DNA of 64,000 nt from Bacteroidota bacterium (lineage in GTDB: Bacteria; Bacteroidota; Bacteroidia; Chitinophagales; Chitinophagaceae): NCBI GenBank assembly GCA_018268055.1, contig JAFDXF010000004.1, positions 30,595-94,594 of the forward strand. The letters are read 5' to 3'. Both the position numbers and the translations under genes were made by a program. Numbering within the stretch: position 1 is the first letter of the stretch; each line of letters starts with the position of its first letter. The notes under the pieces are model-generated. The model was given only the letters and a program-made list of their open reading frames with translations, did no database searches and was not told the origin of the DNA. Positions 43,907 through 52,834 of this stretch are shown here, in pieces.

Positions 43907-44686
43907 TTATTTCTTTTTATTATTAGCCAAAAATAAATCTAATGCAGAAACCATACTTGGCGCCTTTGGTTGTGGCGCTATCAATCCTAATTGAAGGCCG
44001 GAATCTTCTACTGCCTTAATTGTGTTATTGCCAAACGCACCAATAATAGTTCCGTTTTGCTTATACTTTGGAATATTATCAAAAAGGCTTTTTACGCCAC
44101 TTGGTGTAAAGAGGCAGATCACATCATACTTATTTTTTGTAATTTGATCTTTCACATCACAGCTTACGCTTCTATACATAAAGGCAAGTGTGTAATTACA
44201 TTTATTCGTTTTCAGCCAACTTACAATTTCATTATCCTGCTGATTTTCCGAACAAACATAGAGAAAGCGTTCATTGTTTTTATGTTTGTTGATGGCATCG
44301 AACATACTTTTATTCGTACCGTCTGCACCATAAAATACTTTTCTTTTACGATAAAGTATGAATTTTTGCAAGAACAATGCAACAGCCTCCGTTATGCAGA
44401 AATATTTAGTATCCTGTGACACACTTATTTTCGTTTCATCACACAAGCGAAAAAAATGTTCTATTGCGTTTCGGCTTGTTAATATAACAGCTGAATATGC
44501 AGCGATGTCAATTTTTTGTTTTCTGAAGTCGCGGGCAGGGATCGCATCTAATTTTATAAACGGGCAAAAATCAAGCACTACGTCATACTTTCTGGAAAGT
44601 TCAAAATAAGGTGACTTATCGCTTTCGGGTTTGGGTTGAGCAATCAGAATTTTACGAATATCTTTTTTCTCCTCCGATTTAGTCAT
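43907..44686 (-). CDS. hemD: Uroporphyrinogen-III synthase
   Basis: A 259-residue HemD-like protein, which closes and inverts ring D of hydroxymethylbilane to give uroporphyrinogen III in haem synthesis. The two-domain fold is seen as repeated alpha/beta units: I-L-I-A-Q-P-K-P-E-S at 13-22, A-V-I-L-T-S-R-N-A-I-E-H-F-F near 65-78, F-L-Y-V-C-S-E-N-Q near 140, and V-I-C-L-F-T-P-S-G-V-K-S-L near 190, then G-T-I-I-G-A-F-G-N-N-T near 209. The family is very divergent in sequence; these S-R-N-A and T-P-S-G-V positions are the conserved ones. Length is normal. It follows the DUF4271 gene by 24 bases on the same strand. Confidence 0.82.
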   Translation of the reverse strand: MTKSEEKKDIRKILIAQPKPESDKSPYFELSRKYDVVLDFCPFIKLDAIPARDFRKQKIDIAAYSAVILTSRNAIEHFFRLCDETKISVSQDTKYFCITEAVALFLQKFILYRKRKVFYGADGTNKSMFDAINKHKNNERFLYVCSENQQDNEIVSWLKTNKCNYTLAFMYRSVSCDVKDQITKNKYDVICLFTPSGVKSLFDNIPKYKQNGTIIGAFGNNTIKAVEDSGLQLGLIAPQPKAPSMVSALDLFLANNKKK

Positions 44687-44705
44687 GGTGCGGCAAAATA
44701 TTATG

Positions 44706-44713
44706 CAAAGTTA
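44706..44713 (-). promoter_or_regulatory. Candidate -7 box for hemD
   Basis: TAACTTTG on the minus strand fits TAnnTTTG and lies 19 bases before the hemD ATG, overlapping the last codon of the DUF4271 gene. No TTG at correct spacing. Confidence 0.35.
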
Positions 44714-45694
44714 AGAAGTTATATTGAAAATGAGTAGCAAGCTTTTGTAAATGATCAGTAAGGGTGCTATTTCAAAGGCACATAGATATAGAAAGAAATG
44801 GAATGGATTGACTTTAATCTGATGCCTAATTGCTGAAAAACTAAGGATAAACCGATAAAAGAGCAAAGCACCTACAAGGCAAAAAGAAAGAAAAACGCCG
44901 GTGAGATATACATTTTTGATTGAAAAAGATATGATTAATAAAAGCGGCAGAAGTAAAATGCCTATCATTTTATTGATTATAAACACAATGAATATATACG
45001 AATCGGATACCTCCTGAAGATTAAAAACCCAGCCAGCTATCTTAAGCCCAATAAATTTTACAAAGTAAATTGCCGATAATGCTATTCCGGAGTACAGAAA
45101 TAATTGCCAAAAACTAAAATCTGACACTAAGTGAAAATGTTGCACCAATAAACTTATATACAAGCCTCCACTTAGTACAAAAAACACATTCAGCATCAAT
45201 GAAGGAAGAGGAGTTTGCATCAACTGCTCTTTGACTTGCTTTTGCTTTAAAGTTGTTCTGAAAAAAAGACGGAATAAATCATTAAAATATTTCGGGAACA
45301 ATTTTTTCAATAAACCCACTATGACAAAAAGAAAAACAACTGTATAAAACAAAAGCTCTTTTCCTGAAAATTTTTTTATTGAATCGACTACGACTTCTTT
45401 GAATGGTGCTGAAAAGTTGAAGTATGGATTATGTTTCATCAATTCCCAACCTATTTGATCGGATGTTGCATTAAGTACATCTCGGTTTATTCTATTTTCT
45501 ATTAAGGAGTCCGGCTTTCTTGAAATTCCTGTATAGTTTATTACCAAAGAATCAAGGTTGTGGCCAACTGCTATACCGGTATGTTTGATTGTATCAAATG
45601 TATTCGTCATGCTTGAATCAGGTCGAAGCTGAGCCCAGAGCGAATGTGGTATAATACAAATAAAGGAAAAGAAAAATATTAGCCTGTTCAACAA
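44711..45694 (-). CDS. DUF4271 membrane protein
   Basis: A 327-residue protein with an N-terminal signal-like segment, a 90-residue periplasmic head and then about seven to eight membrane helices from residue 110 to the end. The head includes N-P-Y-F-N-F near 90; the membrane part contains P-K-Y-F-N-D-L-F-R-L-F-F-R (cytosolic loop) and the C-terminal I-Y-K-S-L-L-L-I-F. This matches my memory of DUF4271, a Bacteroidota family often found beside hemD. Role unknown. A -7-like box lies 17 bases upstream of the start. Confidence 0.75.
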   Translation of the reverse strand: MLNRLIFFFSFICIIPHSLWAQLRPDSSMTNTFDTIKHTGIAVGHNLDSLVINYTGISRKPDSLIENRINRDVLNATSDQIGWELMKHNPYFNFSAPFKEVVVDSIKKFSGKELLFYTVVFLFVIVGLLKKLFPKYFNDLFRLFFRTTLKQKQVKEQLMQTPLPSLMLNVFFVLSGGLYISLLVQHFHLVSDFSFWQLFLYSGIALSAIYFVKFIGLKIAGWVFNLQEVSDSYIFIVFIINKMIGILLLPLLLIISFSIKNVYLTGVFLSFCLVGALLFYRFILSFSAIRHQIKVNPFHFFLYLCAFEIAPLLIIYKSLLLIFNITS

Positions 45695-45710
45695 ATTAAA
45701 TATTAAAACG

Positions 45711-45718
45711 CAAAAATA
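45711..45718 (-). promoter_or_regulatory. Candidate -7 box for the DUF4271 gene
   Basis: TATTTTTG on the minus strand fits TAnnTTTG; the ATG at 45694 follows after 16 bases, giving a short leader. Confidence 0.35.
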
Positions 45719-45747
45719 TTGATTGCAAACGGAGGTTTAGTTCTTTC

Positions 45748-47577
45748 TTAAAAATAATTTAAAAAGCCAATGTGAATTTTTGACTTTCTCAAATCAAAAG
45801 GAAAATCATTTCGCTTGCCAACAGCCCAGGCTAGGTTAAATATGCCTGCTTTGGTTTCAAATGCCATTCCCAAGCCGGTTCCAAAATAAGTGTAGTCAAT
45901 TCTATTGCCGGCATTTAATCCTTGTCCCCATCCACCATCGGCCAATACATAGAAATAAGAATTTCGGCCTATAATATAATGGTATTCTAAAGTTGCTATT
46001 GCAAACTTTGATAAATATTGACTCTCTTCATCAAAGCCTCTCAATAATTTATAGCCTCCAATTTGAAAAAGTTCATTTCGGAATATGTTTTTACTTTGAA
46101 AATAACCTCCATTTACGGCTGTCTTCATAGTGCTTCTTCTTCCTTTACCTAATGGAAAATAATGTGCAGCAGAAGCTTTTACCCGCACTTGCGCACTACT
46201 AAGGCTTATCGTATCATAAAGTTTAGAAAAATCATAACTTGGGTTACTTGGATCTTTTAATTCCAATATTTCATTATTTTTTTTAATCTTTCGCGTTCCG
46301 CCCGAAGTAATTAACTGTAGCTCATTGCCCATTCTCGGATTAAATCGATAATCGGTAGTATTTACTTCATAATCCAAGCCGATATTCATCCAGCTTACAT
46401 CGCCTGCATCAGGCAATCGCTTCGTTTGAATAATCAGCGGTGTGTTCAAACCTCCACTGCTGACAATTGTTTGAAAATGCTGAATAAACAATTTGGCTGT
46501 TTGCGTACTTTTTACTGTAAACTGTGCACCTAATTGAAAATTGACATTCAGAAAACTGCTATCTTTTTTAAACATATCAAATGTAAAATCAAGTCCTATA
46601 TTGGATTTAAAAATATATGGATGTTTATACAAAAGATTAAGTCTTGGAGATTTTACTTGAATCTGCTGCCAATTTAGTCCGATTGTTTCTCCTGCACCCA
46701 GTGCGTTCTTCAATAACATATTTGCTTCGCCGGTTATCAACATTTTTTTAGTTGATAGCTGGTCGTTATTGGGCAAGAAGCCAATCAAAGCATTTATCTG
46801 ACTGCTCTTTTTTTGTTTTAAATAAACATTTAATACCGAACCTGTATTGAGTAAAGTAACATCCGAAGGTCTTTCCACTTCAACGTAAGTCAGTTCAGAT
46901 AATTTTTTATCTACCTGAAGCAGTTTTTCTTTATTGTATGGGCTACCATTGGGAATATCTAAAAAGCGCTGTAAATACAGATTGGATATTTTACCATTAC
47001 CATAAACACGAATGCTGTCAATTTTATACTTTGGCCCCTGGTGTACAGTAAGTGTAGCTGCAACATCATCGCCGTTTAATCGGATGCTATCCAACGAAAT
47101 TTTTGCAAAAGGATGTCCTAAACTCTCTAAACGAAAAAGTAGTTTCTCCTGTAACTGTTGTACTGCGACAAAGTCGAGTGGTTTGTTTATAAACTGTTTG
47201 GGTTGCCATCCTACTGCATTGAGTAATGAATTATCAATAGAACTCACACTCAGGTTAATCCATTTATAAGCTGCGCCTAAAAAGAGTACAAGTCTTGCTG
47301 ATGAGTGATTAAATTGAAGGGAATCAATCGATGCAGTTATATAACCTTTACTTTGTAAAAGAGCTGGCAATCGACTGATATATTCTTCACAAGATGCCCG
47401 CGAGGTAAAAACAGTTTGTAACCCCGTTGTAGCAACAATAAAGGCCGAGTCTTTATCTATGCCTTTTAATAAAAGATTGTATTGTGGCAGCCTTTTATCA
47501 GAAATATTTTGCCCAAAACAGGTAAATGAAGAGAACACCAAAACAAGAACCGATATTTGTATGCAAAATTTTTTCAT
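45748..47577 (-). CDS. BamA/TamA-like outer-membrane assembly protein
   Basis: A 609-residue outer-membrane protein. Signal peptide to about 22 (C-F-G-Q), then two to three POTRA-like repeats (about 55-260), for example Y-K-I-D-S-I-R-V-Y-G-N-G-K-I-S near 184-198. From about 270 it is a 16-strand barrel of the Omp85/D15 type with G-G-Y-K-L-L-R-G-F-D-E-E-S near 510 (the conserved R-G-F/Y loop of Omp85 proteins) and the C-terminal F-L-N-Y-F ending in Phe. Smaller than BamA (usually over 750 residues with five POTRA domains), so it resembles TamA or a Bacteroidota-specific Omp85 paralog. Divergent from hemW. Confidence 0.85.
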   Translation of the reverse strand: MKKFCIQISVLVLVFSSFTCFGQNISDKRLPQYNLLLKGIDKDSAFIVATTGLQTVFTSRASCEEYISRLPALLQSKGYITASIDSLQFNHSSARLVLFLGAAYKWINLSVSSIDNSLLNAVGWQPKQFINKPLDFVAVQQLQEKLLFRLESLGHPFAKISLDSIRLNGDDVAATLTVHQGPKYKIDSIRVYGNGKISNLYLQRFLDIPNGSPYNKEKLLQVDKKLSELTYVEVERPSDVTLLNTGSVLNVYLKQKKSSQINALIGFLPNNDQLSTKKMLITGEANMLLKNALGAGETIGLNWQQIQVKSPRLNLLYKHPYIFKSNIGLDFTFDMFKKDSSFLNVNFQLGAQFTVKSTQTAKLFIQHFQTIVSSGGLNTPLIIQTKRLPDAGDVSWMNIGLDYEVNTTDYRFNPRMGNELQLITSGGTRKIKKNNEILELKDPSNPSYDFSKLYDTISLSSAQVRVKASAAHYFPLGKGRRSTMKTAVNGGYFQSKNIFRNELFQIGGYKLLRGFDEESQYLSKFAIATLEYHYIIGRNSYFYVLADGGWGQGLNAGNRIDYTYFGTGLGMAFETKAGIFNLAWAVGKRNDFPFDLRKSKIHIGFLNYF

Positions 47578-47638
47578 TAGCGGTGCAAAGGTTACTCAAA
47601 ATATTGAACGCTAAATTATTCATTTAATTACTTATTCA

Positions 47639-48757
47639 TTGGCCGGAATTTACCTACATATCCCTTTTTGCAAACAAGCTTGTCATTATTGCAATTTTCA
47701 TTTCAGCACATCGCTTCGGTATAAAAAAGAACTTGTTGCTGCTTTAGCCAAAGAAATTTCGCTTCAAAAAGAGTATTTCAACAATGAAGTTTTAGAAACC
47801 ATCTATTTTGGCGGAGGTACTCCTTCATTATTAGACCAAGAAGACATTGACAAATTATTGAATCACCTTCATATTAATTTTTCAATTGGGAAAAATGCTG
47901 AGGTAACATTAGAAGCAAATCCCGATGACATCCATTCACAGAGACTCTCGGATTGGAAACAAAGCGGCATCAATCGACTAAGCATTGGTGTGCAAAGTTT
48001 TTTTGAAGAAGATTTAAAATGGATGAACAGGGCGCATAGTTCTGCTCAAGCCGTATCATCTTTAAAAGACGCAACAAAATATTTTGACAATATAACAGCT
48101 GACTTAATATATGGAATACCCGGGCTTACGAATGAGCGGTGGAAACAGAATGTAGATAGAATGATTGGACTTCAGATTCCACATCTCTCCTGCTATGCAC
48201 TTACAATAGAACCAAAAACACCTTTAGACAAATTAATCAGGCAGCACAAAAAAGAAAAAACGGACTCAGATATACAAGCAGAGCAATTTTTATTATTGAT
48301 GCAATGGTTAGAAAAAGCAGGATATGAACATTATGAAATTTCCAACTTTGCAAAACCGGGCTTCCGAAGCAGACATAATTCTTCTTATTGGCAAGGAAAA
48401 AAATATTTAGGCATCGGACCGGCAGCACATTCATATAATGGAAGTTGCAGGCATTGGAATATTGCCAATAATGCGCAATATATTAAATCCATAAACGAAG
48501 GCATTATTCCTTCTGAGAAAGAAGAACTTACTACCACTCAGCAACTGAATGAATATATTATGACATCATTGCGTACAATAGAAGGAATTAACCTTGAATT
48601 TCTGCACAATAAATTTGCAGTAACCCAAAAGGAATTTTTAAAAAAAGTGGAAAAACAAATTGACACCGGTTTGATACGGCAACATTTAGATTTTCTAATA
48701 TTAACTTCAGAAGGAAAATTATTGGCGGATGGAGTAGCAGCAGATTTGTTTTATTAG
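47639..48757 (+). CDS. hemW: Radical SAM family haem chaperone HemW (TTG start)
   Basis: A 372-residue HemW, a radical SAM protein that binds haem and is thought to insert it into respiratory enzymes. The cluster-binding motif C-K-Q-A-C-H-Y-C-N-F lies near 11-20 (Cys-x3-Cys-x2-Cys-x-Phe); G-G-G-T-P-S is near 59-64; N-R-L-S-I-G-V-Q-S-F near 112-121; H-L-S-C-Y-A-L-T-I-E near 183; and E-I-S-N-F-A near 234. The C-terminal part (about 290-370) is the HemW domain. Start at TTG (47639) since the first codon before G-I-Y-L-H-I-P-F gives no ATG. It converges on a small membrane protein with a four-base overlap. Confidence 0.93.
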   Translation: MAGIYLHIPFCKQACHYCNFHFSTSLRYKKELVAALAKEISLQKEYFNNEVLETIYFGGGTPSLLDQEDIDKLLNHLHINFSIGKNAEVTLEANPDDIHSQRLSDWKQSGINRLSIGVQSFFEEDLKWMNRAHSSAQAVSSLKDATKYFDNITADLIYGIPGLTNERWKQNVDRMIGLQIPHLSCYALTIEPKTPLDKLIRQHKKEKTDSDIQAEQFLLLMQWLEKAGYEHYEISNFAKPGFRSRHNSSYWQGKKYLGIGPAAHSYNGSCRHWNIANNAQYIKSINEGIIPSEKEELTTTQQLNEYIMTSLRTIEGINLEFLHNKFAVTQKEFLKKVEKQIDTGLIRQHLDFLILTSEGKLLADGVAADLFY

Positions 48758-48960
48758 CTTTTTCCCATCCATGCAAAAATTATATTGAGTAAGCATCCTA
48801 AAGCTACAAGTGAGGTCAATACAAAACTAAACCACCGAATGGGATGTGGCTTTGTGCTTCCTTCTTTATTCCCTTCTTTCCATTTGTTGTAGTCTATTAC
48901 ATTCAGCACTATTTGAATTATAGCAGCAGTAAAAAACAATAATTGAAAAAATTTAATCAT
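48754..48960 (-). CDS. Small two-helix membrane protein, 68 aa
   Basis: A 68-residue hydrophobic protein with helices at about 3-20 and 42-63 and a Lys/Glu-rich loop (N-K-W-K-E-G-N-K-E-G-S) between. Not recognised. The ATG start and a sensible topology make it likely real. Its stop overlaps the hemW stop by four bases on the opposite strand. Its own regulatory signals are not evident. Confidence 0.5.
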   Translation of the reverse strand: MIKFFQLLFFTAAIIQIVLNVIDYNKWKEGNKEGSTKPHPIRWFSFVLTSLVALGCLLNIIFAWMGKS

Positions 48961-49017
48961 ATAAAAATTTCATTTGTAACGTAAAAATAATAATTAAAAA
49001 ATAATTTAAGAAAATTC

Positions 49018-49025
49018 TAATTTTG
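49018..49025 (+). promoter_or_regulatory. Candidate -7 box for the sensor kinase gene
   Basis: TAATTTTG fits TAnnTTTG and lies 49 bases before the ATG at 49075. No TTG element at the expected place. Confidence 0.35.
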
Positions 49026-49074
49026 AGTAGAACATGTTGTACCCAAAAAGAGAAAGGCGAAATTCTGACTCATC

Positions 49075-52068
49075 ATGTACACTTTAAGCAAGAAATATTG
49101 GAGGTGGCTTTGCCTTGGATGTCTAAGTTGTATATTACATATTCTTTCTTACAGCCAGCTTCCGGGATTTTCTGGATTTCTTAAAATCAATGAAGATAAT
49201 GGTCTTAGCGATAATAATGTTTCCTGTATTTTCAAAGATAGATTAGGATATCTATGGGTTGGTACTGCGTCAGGCCTTAATCTATTGGATGGGTCAGGTA
49301 TAACAGTGTTCAAGAATCAACCCGGAGTTCACCATTCACTTTCAAATAATTATATAAATTGTATTACTCAGGATAGTACAGGCTACTTATGGATTGGGAC
49401 TAAAAATGGAGTAAGCCTTTTGAACCCGCTACAAAGAATATTTAGTAATCCCCAATCGTACAATGCTTCAAAATATGAAGGTGAAGAAATTTCTGGAATT
49501 GCGGTAGATAAAAACAATAATGTGTTTATCGCAGGTGGTTCGGGGTTACACTATTTTAACAGAAAACAAAATCAAACAATATTATTAGATATCCCCGGCG
49601 ACAGTATTGACAAAATTAACAATAACAGAATTTCTCATATTGCTTTTGATAAAAAAGGTATTTTATGGATAAGCACATTCAATGGTGTATGGACATATAA
49701 TCAAGATGAAAACGTTTTTACACAAATAATAAGTTCAAAAAACGATCCGCATTATTCAGGCCTATACACCACATTTATATTTGACCAAACAGGTAATGTG
49801 TGGTTGGGTACGTGGAATGAAGGGTTGAAGAAATACGACATTCAAACAAATTTCGTTCAGACTTTTCAACAATATCCTTTCAATAATAATATTTCTTCTC
49901 TTGCGGAAATTAGTAGCCCTTCGGGAGAAAACTTAATAATGGTCAATAACAACTTGTCTTATTTTGATATACAAAAGAATAAGTTTATCCCGTTTATACA
50001 ACCTAATGTATCAGCCAACGGATTTTTATATTCTAAAGATGATCTGCTATGGGTAGGAACGCAAACCGGTCTTTATTATCGGCGACTGTTTGGAAATTTA
50101 TTTCGTCTAAAGCAGTTCGACGCTTCTATTACAAATCAGAATACAACAATCTTAGAAATGAATCACGACATTTTAATAGGCGGAGAAGGTCGTCATTTTT
50201 TGAAAACTTATGATAGTAATTTAATTGAAAAGAAAGATTATGGCAATGATGTTCTGCTCAGAGATATAAACTGTTTATCCTTGCAGCCAAATGGAAAAGA
50301 CAAGGTTGCAGTTGGCACAAACAAAGGCATTCTATTATTCAATCTTAAAACTAAAACAAAGAACTTCTATAAATTAAAAGACAGTTCGGCTAATATTAGT
50401 CAATTAAATTTTATTAGTTCTTTGCTGAAAGACAGCTATGGGGAATGGTGGATTTTTCCTTGGAGAAACGGTATTTGGATAAGTGATTCTAATTTTTCAA
50501 ACATTCATAAATTGTTCAGAGGGTTTTTACAAAACCGTAATATCCCCAAACAGCTTGTTATATCCGGCGCATGTGAGGATAAAAATGGGAATATCTGGAT
50601 GAGCGATTATGATGAAGGCATTATTCTGTTTGACAGAAAGAAAAAACAATTCTCCAAACCGTTTGTAGATAGCTTAGGTGAAAGAAATGGATGTTCGCAG
50701 ATTCTTTATTACAAAAATTATTGTTTCTCCATCAATAAATCGTCTTTATTGATGTGGAATGTTGAAAATCCAATTCTTCACGCTATAAACTTTTCACAGA
50801 TTACGGATCGAGAAATTACATCATTTGCAATAGACAGTTCCGGCAATCTATGGATGACAACAATGAATGGGCTTCTATCTTACAATATTGCCGGTAAAAT
50901 ATTTTTACGATTTACAACAGCCGATGGGATGCCTACTAACAGGTTAGACGGACCGCTATATTGCTGTAAGGATGGAACGATGATCTTGAGTAATCAAAAT
51001 TTTATTGTATCATTTAATCCGCATAAATTACTACTATCTGTATCGGAACAACCGGAAAATCTTCTCACAGAAGTAATCATAAACGGACAGAGTGTTTCGT
51101 TTAACGAAAACAATCAAAACGAATTTACTTATAATAAAAACAACTTTGTTTTCAGATGGACCATTACAGATTTTAAAGATCCGCTCAATAATAATTATTA
51201 CTATAAGCTGGAAGGTATAGATAAAAATTGGCGATATGTAGGCAAATCGGGAAAAGTAGAATTTGCAAATCTATCTCCGGGCAAATACACACTTCTCTTA
51301 TGGGGAAAAAATGCAAATGGTGTGGATGCAGCTAAAATATTAAAACTTCAATTCAATATTTCTTTTCCATTTTGGAGATCTGAGTGGTTTTTGGGTTTAC
51401 TAGTTTTGGGTATAGCACTATTTTTTTACGGCCTATACCGATACCGTTTGAATCATGTCAGAAAACTAACATTATTAAGAAATGAAATTTCACTCAACCT
51501 GCATGACGATATTGGCTCTACGCTCAGCTCTATATCCATTCTAAGCTCAATCGCTTTAAGTCAAGAAAAAGATAAAAAAAATCAAAGCATGCTGGAGGAA
51601 ATCAAAGACAACTCTATTGCAATGATGGAGAAAATGGATGATATAGTATGGAGCATTAATCCCAAAAATGATAATTTGCAAAATCTGTTATTGAGAATAA
51701 GGACATTTGCCGGCAAATTATTTGAAGCGAAAAAAATTCATTATCAGATAGATTTTAAAGAAAACATGAATGGCGTGCGTATGAAAATGGATGAAAGGCA
51801 GCACCTCCATTTGATTATGAAGGAAGCTATTAATAATCTTATTAAATATGCAGCGTGTACAGAAGCAGGAATTAGTGCATCATTTACTTCTTCAGTTTTA
51901 TTGATTAAAATATGGGACAATGGAATTGGTTTTGACAATAACGCTCAAACAAATGGCAATGGCCTCATGAATATGAAAAAACGAGCCAATGCATTGGGTG
52001 CAGTGCTGGACATTCAATCGCAAGCCAATAAAGGAACAACGATCAGCCTTAAATTAAAAATCAAATGA
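49075..52068 (+). CDS. Two-component sensor histidine kinase with propeller sensor domain
   Basis: A 997-residue hybrid-like sensor of the Bacteroidota type. Signal/TM at about 10-26; residues 35-660 are regulator-propeller repeats (N-V-S-C-I-F-K-D-R-L-G-Y-L-W-V-G-T, S-T-G-Y-L-W-I-G-T, G-K-I-F-L-R-F-T); a Y_Y_Y domain follows near 665-760 (Y-Y-Y-K-L-E-G-I-D-K-N-W); the second membrane helix is near 770-785; the HisKA_3 dimerisation domain has N-L-H-D-D-I-G-S-T-L-S-S with phospho-accepting His810; HATPase_c ends with G-N-G-L-M-N-M-K-K-R. It lacks a fused receiver, so it is a two-piece system with the NarL-type regulator encoded next. The sensor type in relatives often reads polysaccharide fragments; here the ligand is unknown. 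Confidence 0.92.
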   Translation: MYTLSKKYWRWLCLGCLSCILHILSYSQLPGFSGFLKINEDNGLSDNNVSCIFKDRLGYLWVGTASGLNLLDGSGITVFKNQPGVHHSLSNNYINCITQDSTGYLWIGTKNGVSLLNPLQRIFSNPQSYNASKYEGEEISGIAVDKNNNVFIAGGSGLHYFNRKQNQTILLDIPGDSIDKINNNRISHIAFDKKGILWISTFNGVWTYNQDENVFTQIISSKNDPHYSGLYTTFIFDQTGNVWLGTWNEGLKKYDIQTNFVQTFQQYPFNNNISSLAEISSPSGENLIMVNNNLSYFDIQKNKFIPFIQPNVSANGFLYSKDDLLWVGTQTGLYYRRLFGNLFRLKQFDASITNQNTTILEMNHDILIGGEGRHFLKTYDSNLIEKKDYGNDVLLRDINCLSLQPNGKDKVAVGTNKGILLFNLKTKTKNFYKLKDSSANISQLNFISSLLKDSYGEWWIFPWRNGIWISDSNFSNIHKLFRGFLQNRNIPKQLVISGACEDKNGNIWMSDYDEGIILFDRKKKQFSKPFVDSLGERNGCSQILYYKNYCFSINKSSLLMWNVENPILHAINFSQITDREITSFAIDSSGNLWMTTMNGLLSYNIAGKIFLRFTTADGMPTNRLDGPLYCCKDGTMILSNQNFIVSFNPHKLLLSVSEQPENLLTEVIINGQSVSFNENNQNEFTYNKNNFVFRWTITDFKDPLNNNYYYKLEGIDKNWRYVGKSGKVEFANLSPGKYTLLLWGKNANGVDAAKILKLQFNISFPFWRSEWFLGLLVLGIALFFYGLYRYRLNHVRKLTLLRNEISLNLHDDIGSTLSSISILSSIALSQEKDKKNQSMLEEIKDNSIAMMEKMDDIVWSINPKNDNLQNLLLRIRTFAGKLFEAKKIHYQIDFKENMNGVRMKMDERQHLHLIMKEAINNLIKYAACTEAGISASFTSSVLLIKIWDNGIGFDNNAQTNGNGLMNMKKRANALGAVLDIQSQANKGTTISLKLKIK

Positions 52069-52125
52069 ACATACGATATCAATATATTATAAGAATGAAC
52101 ATATTTGCAAATCGAATAGTTTAAT

Positions 52126-52749
52126 GTGATAAAAGTCAGCATTATAGAAGACAATGACACTTTGCGCAAGTCGCTTATCAACTTATTGAATCATACTGAG
52201 GAAATGTCTTGTGTAATTGCATTATCAAACCTGATGAATGTAGTGAGCGAACTTAAAAAAAATCAACCCGATATTGTACTGATGGATATTGGACTTCCGA
52301 ATATTAGCGGCATCGAAGGGGTGAGAATTATCAAAGAAAATTTTGAACACATAGAAGTATTGATGTTCACTGTATTTGATGATGATGATAAAATATTTGA
52401 GGCTATTAAATCGGGAGCATCAGGATATTTATTAAAAAAAGCTCCGCCATCTGAAATTATTGAAGCTGTTTTTTCTTTATATCATGGTGGAGCTCCAATG
52501 AGTGCCAGCATTGCAAGAAAAGTGATTAATTCTTTTCAACAAAAAGCAAGCATTACAAAAGACACTTTTCAACTTACGCCCCGCGAAAGTGAAATTGTAC
52601 ATTCTTTGATTGATGGATTAAGTTATCAGAAACTTGCAGAGAAGTATTTCATTAGCATCAGCACCGTTCGTACACATATCAAACACATTTATGAAAAACT
52701 GCATGTAAACTCTAAAGCAGAAGCGGTTGCAAAAGTTTTGAAGAAGTAA
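52126..52749 (+). CDS. NarL/LuxR-type response regulator (GTG start)
   Basis: A 207-residue two-domain regulator. Receiver domain: acidic pocket E8-D9, phospho-acceptor Asp54 in V-L-M-D-I-G, Thr in M-F-T-V-F near 84 and Lys in L-L-K-K near 106. The C-terminal LuxR helix-turn-helix begins at about 145: L-T-P-R-E-S-E-I-V-H-S-L-I-D-G-L-S-Y and I-S-I-S-T-V-R-T-H-I-K-H-I-Y-E-K-L. Its start is GTG at 52126 (no in-frame ATG nearby), 58 bases after the kinase gene; the pair should act together. The downstream OmpA-like gene begins 86 bases later and is a plausible target. Confidence 0.93.
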   Translation: MIKVSIIEDNDTLRKSLINLLNHTEEMSCVIALSNLMNVVSELKKNQPDIVLMDIGLPNISGIEGVRIIKENFEHIEVLMFTVFDDDDKIFEAIKSGASGYLLKKAPPSEIIEAVFSLYHGGAPMSASIARKVINSFQQKASITKDTFQLTPRESEIVHSLIDGLSYQKLAEKYFISISTVRTHIKHIYEKLHVNSKAEAVAKVLKK

Positions 52750-52834
52750 ATCATAAATAACTTTTCAAAAATCAGATATTCATACGATTGACTCCTGCAA
52801 GTAATTTTAGTCATTTTGTAGAAAATTATTTTCC

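Noticed and set aside
43991..44419. Plus-strand ORF of 142 codons
   Set aside because: Antisense to hemD, which has family motifs throughout; composition is that of a reversed coding frame.
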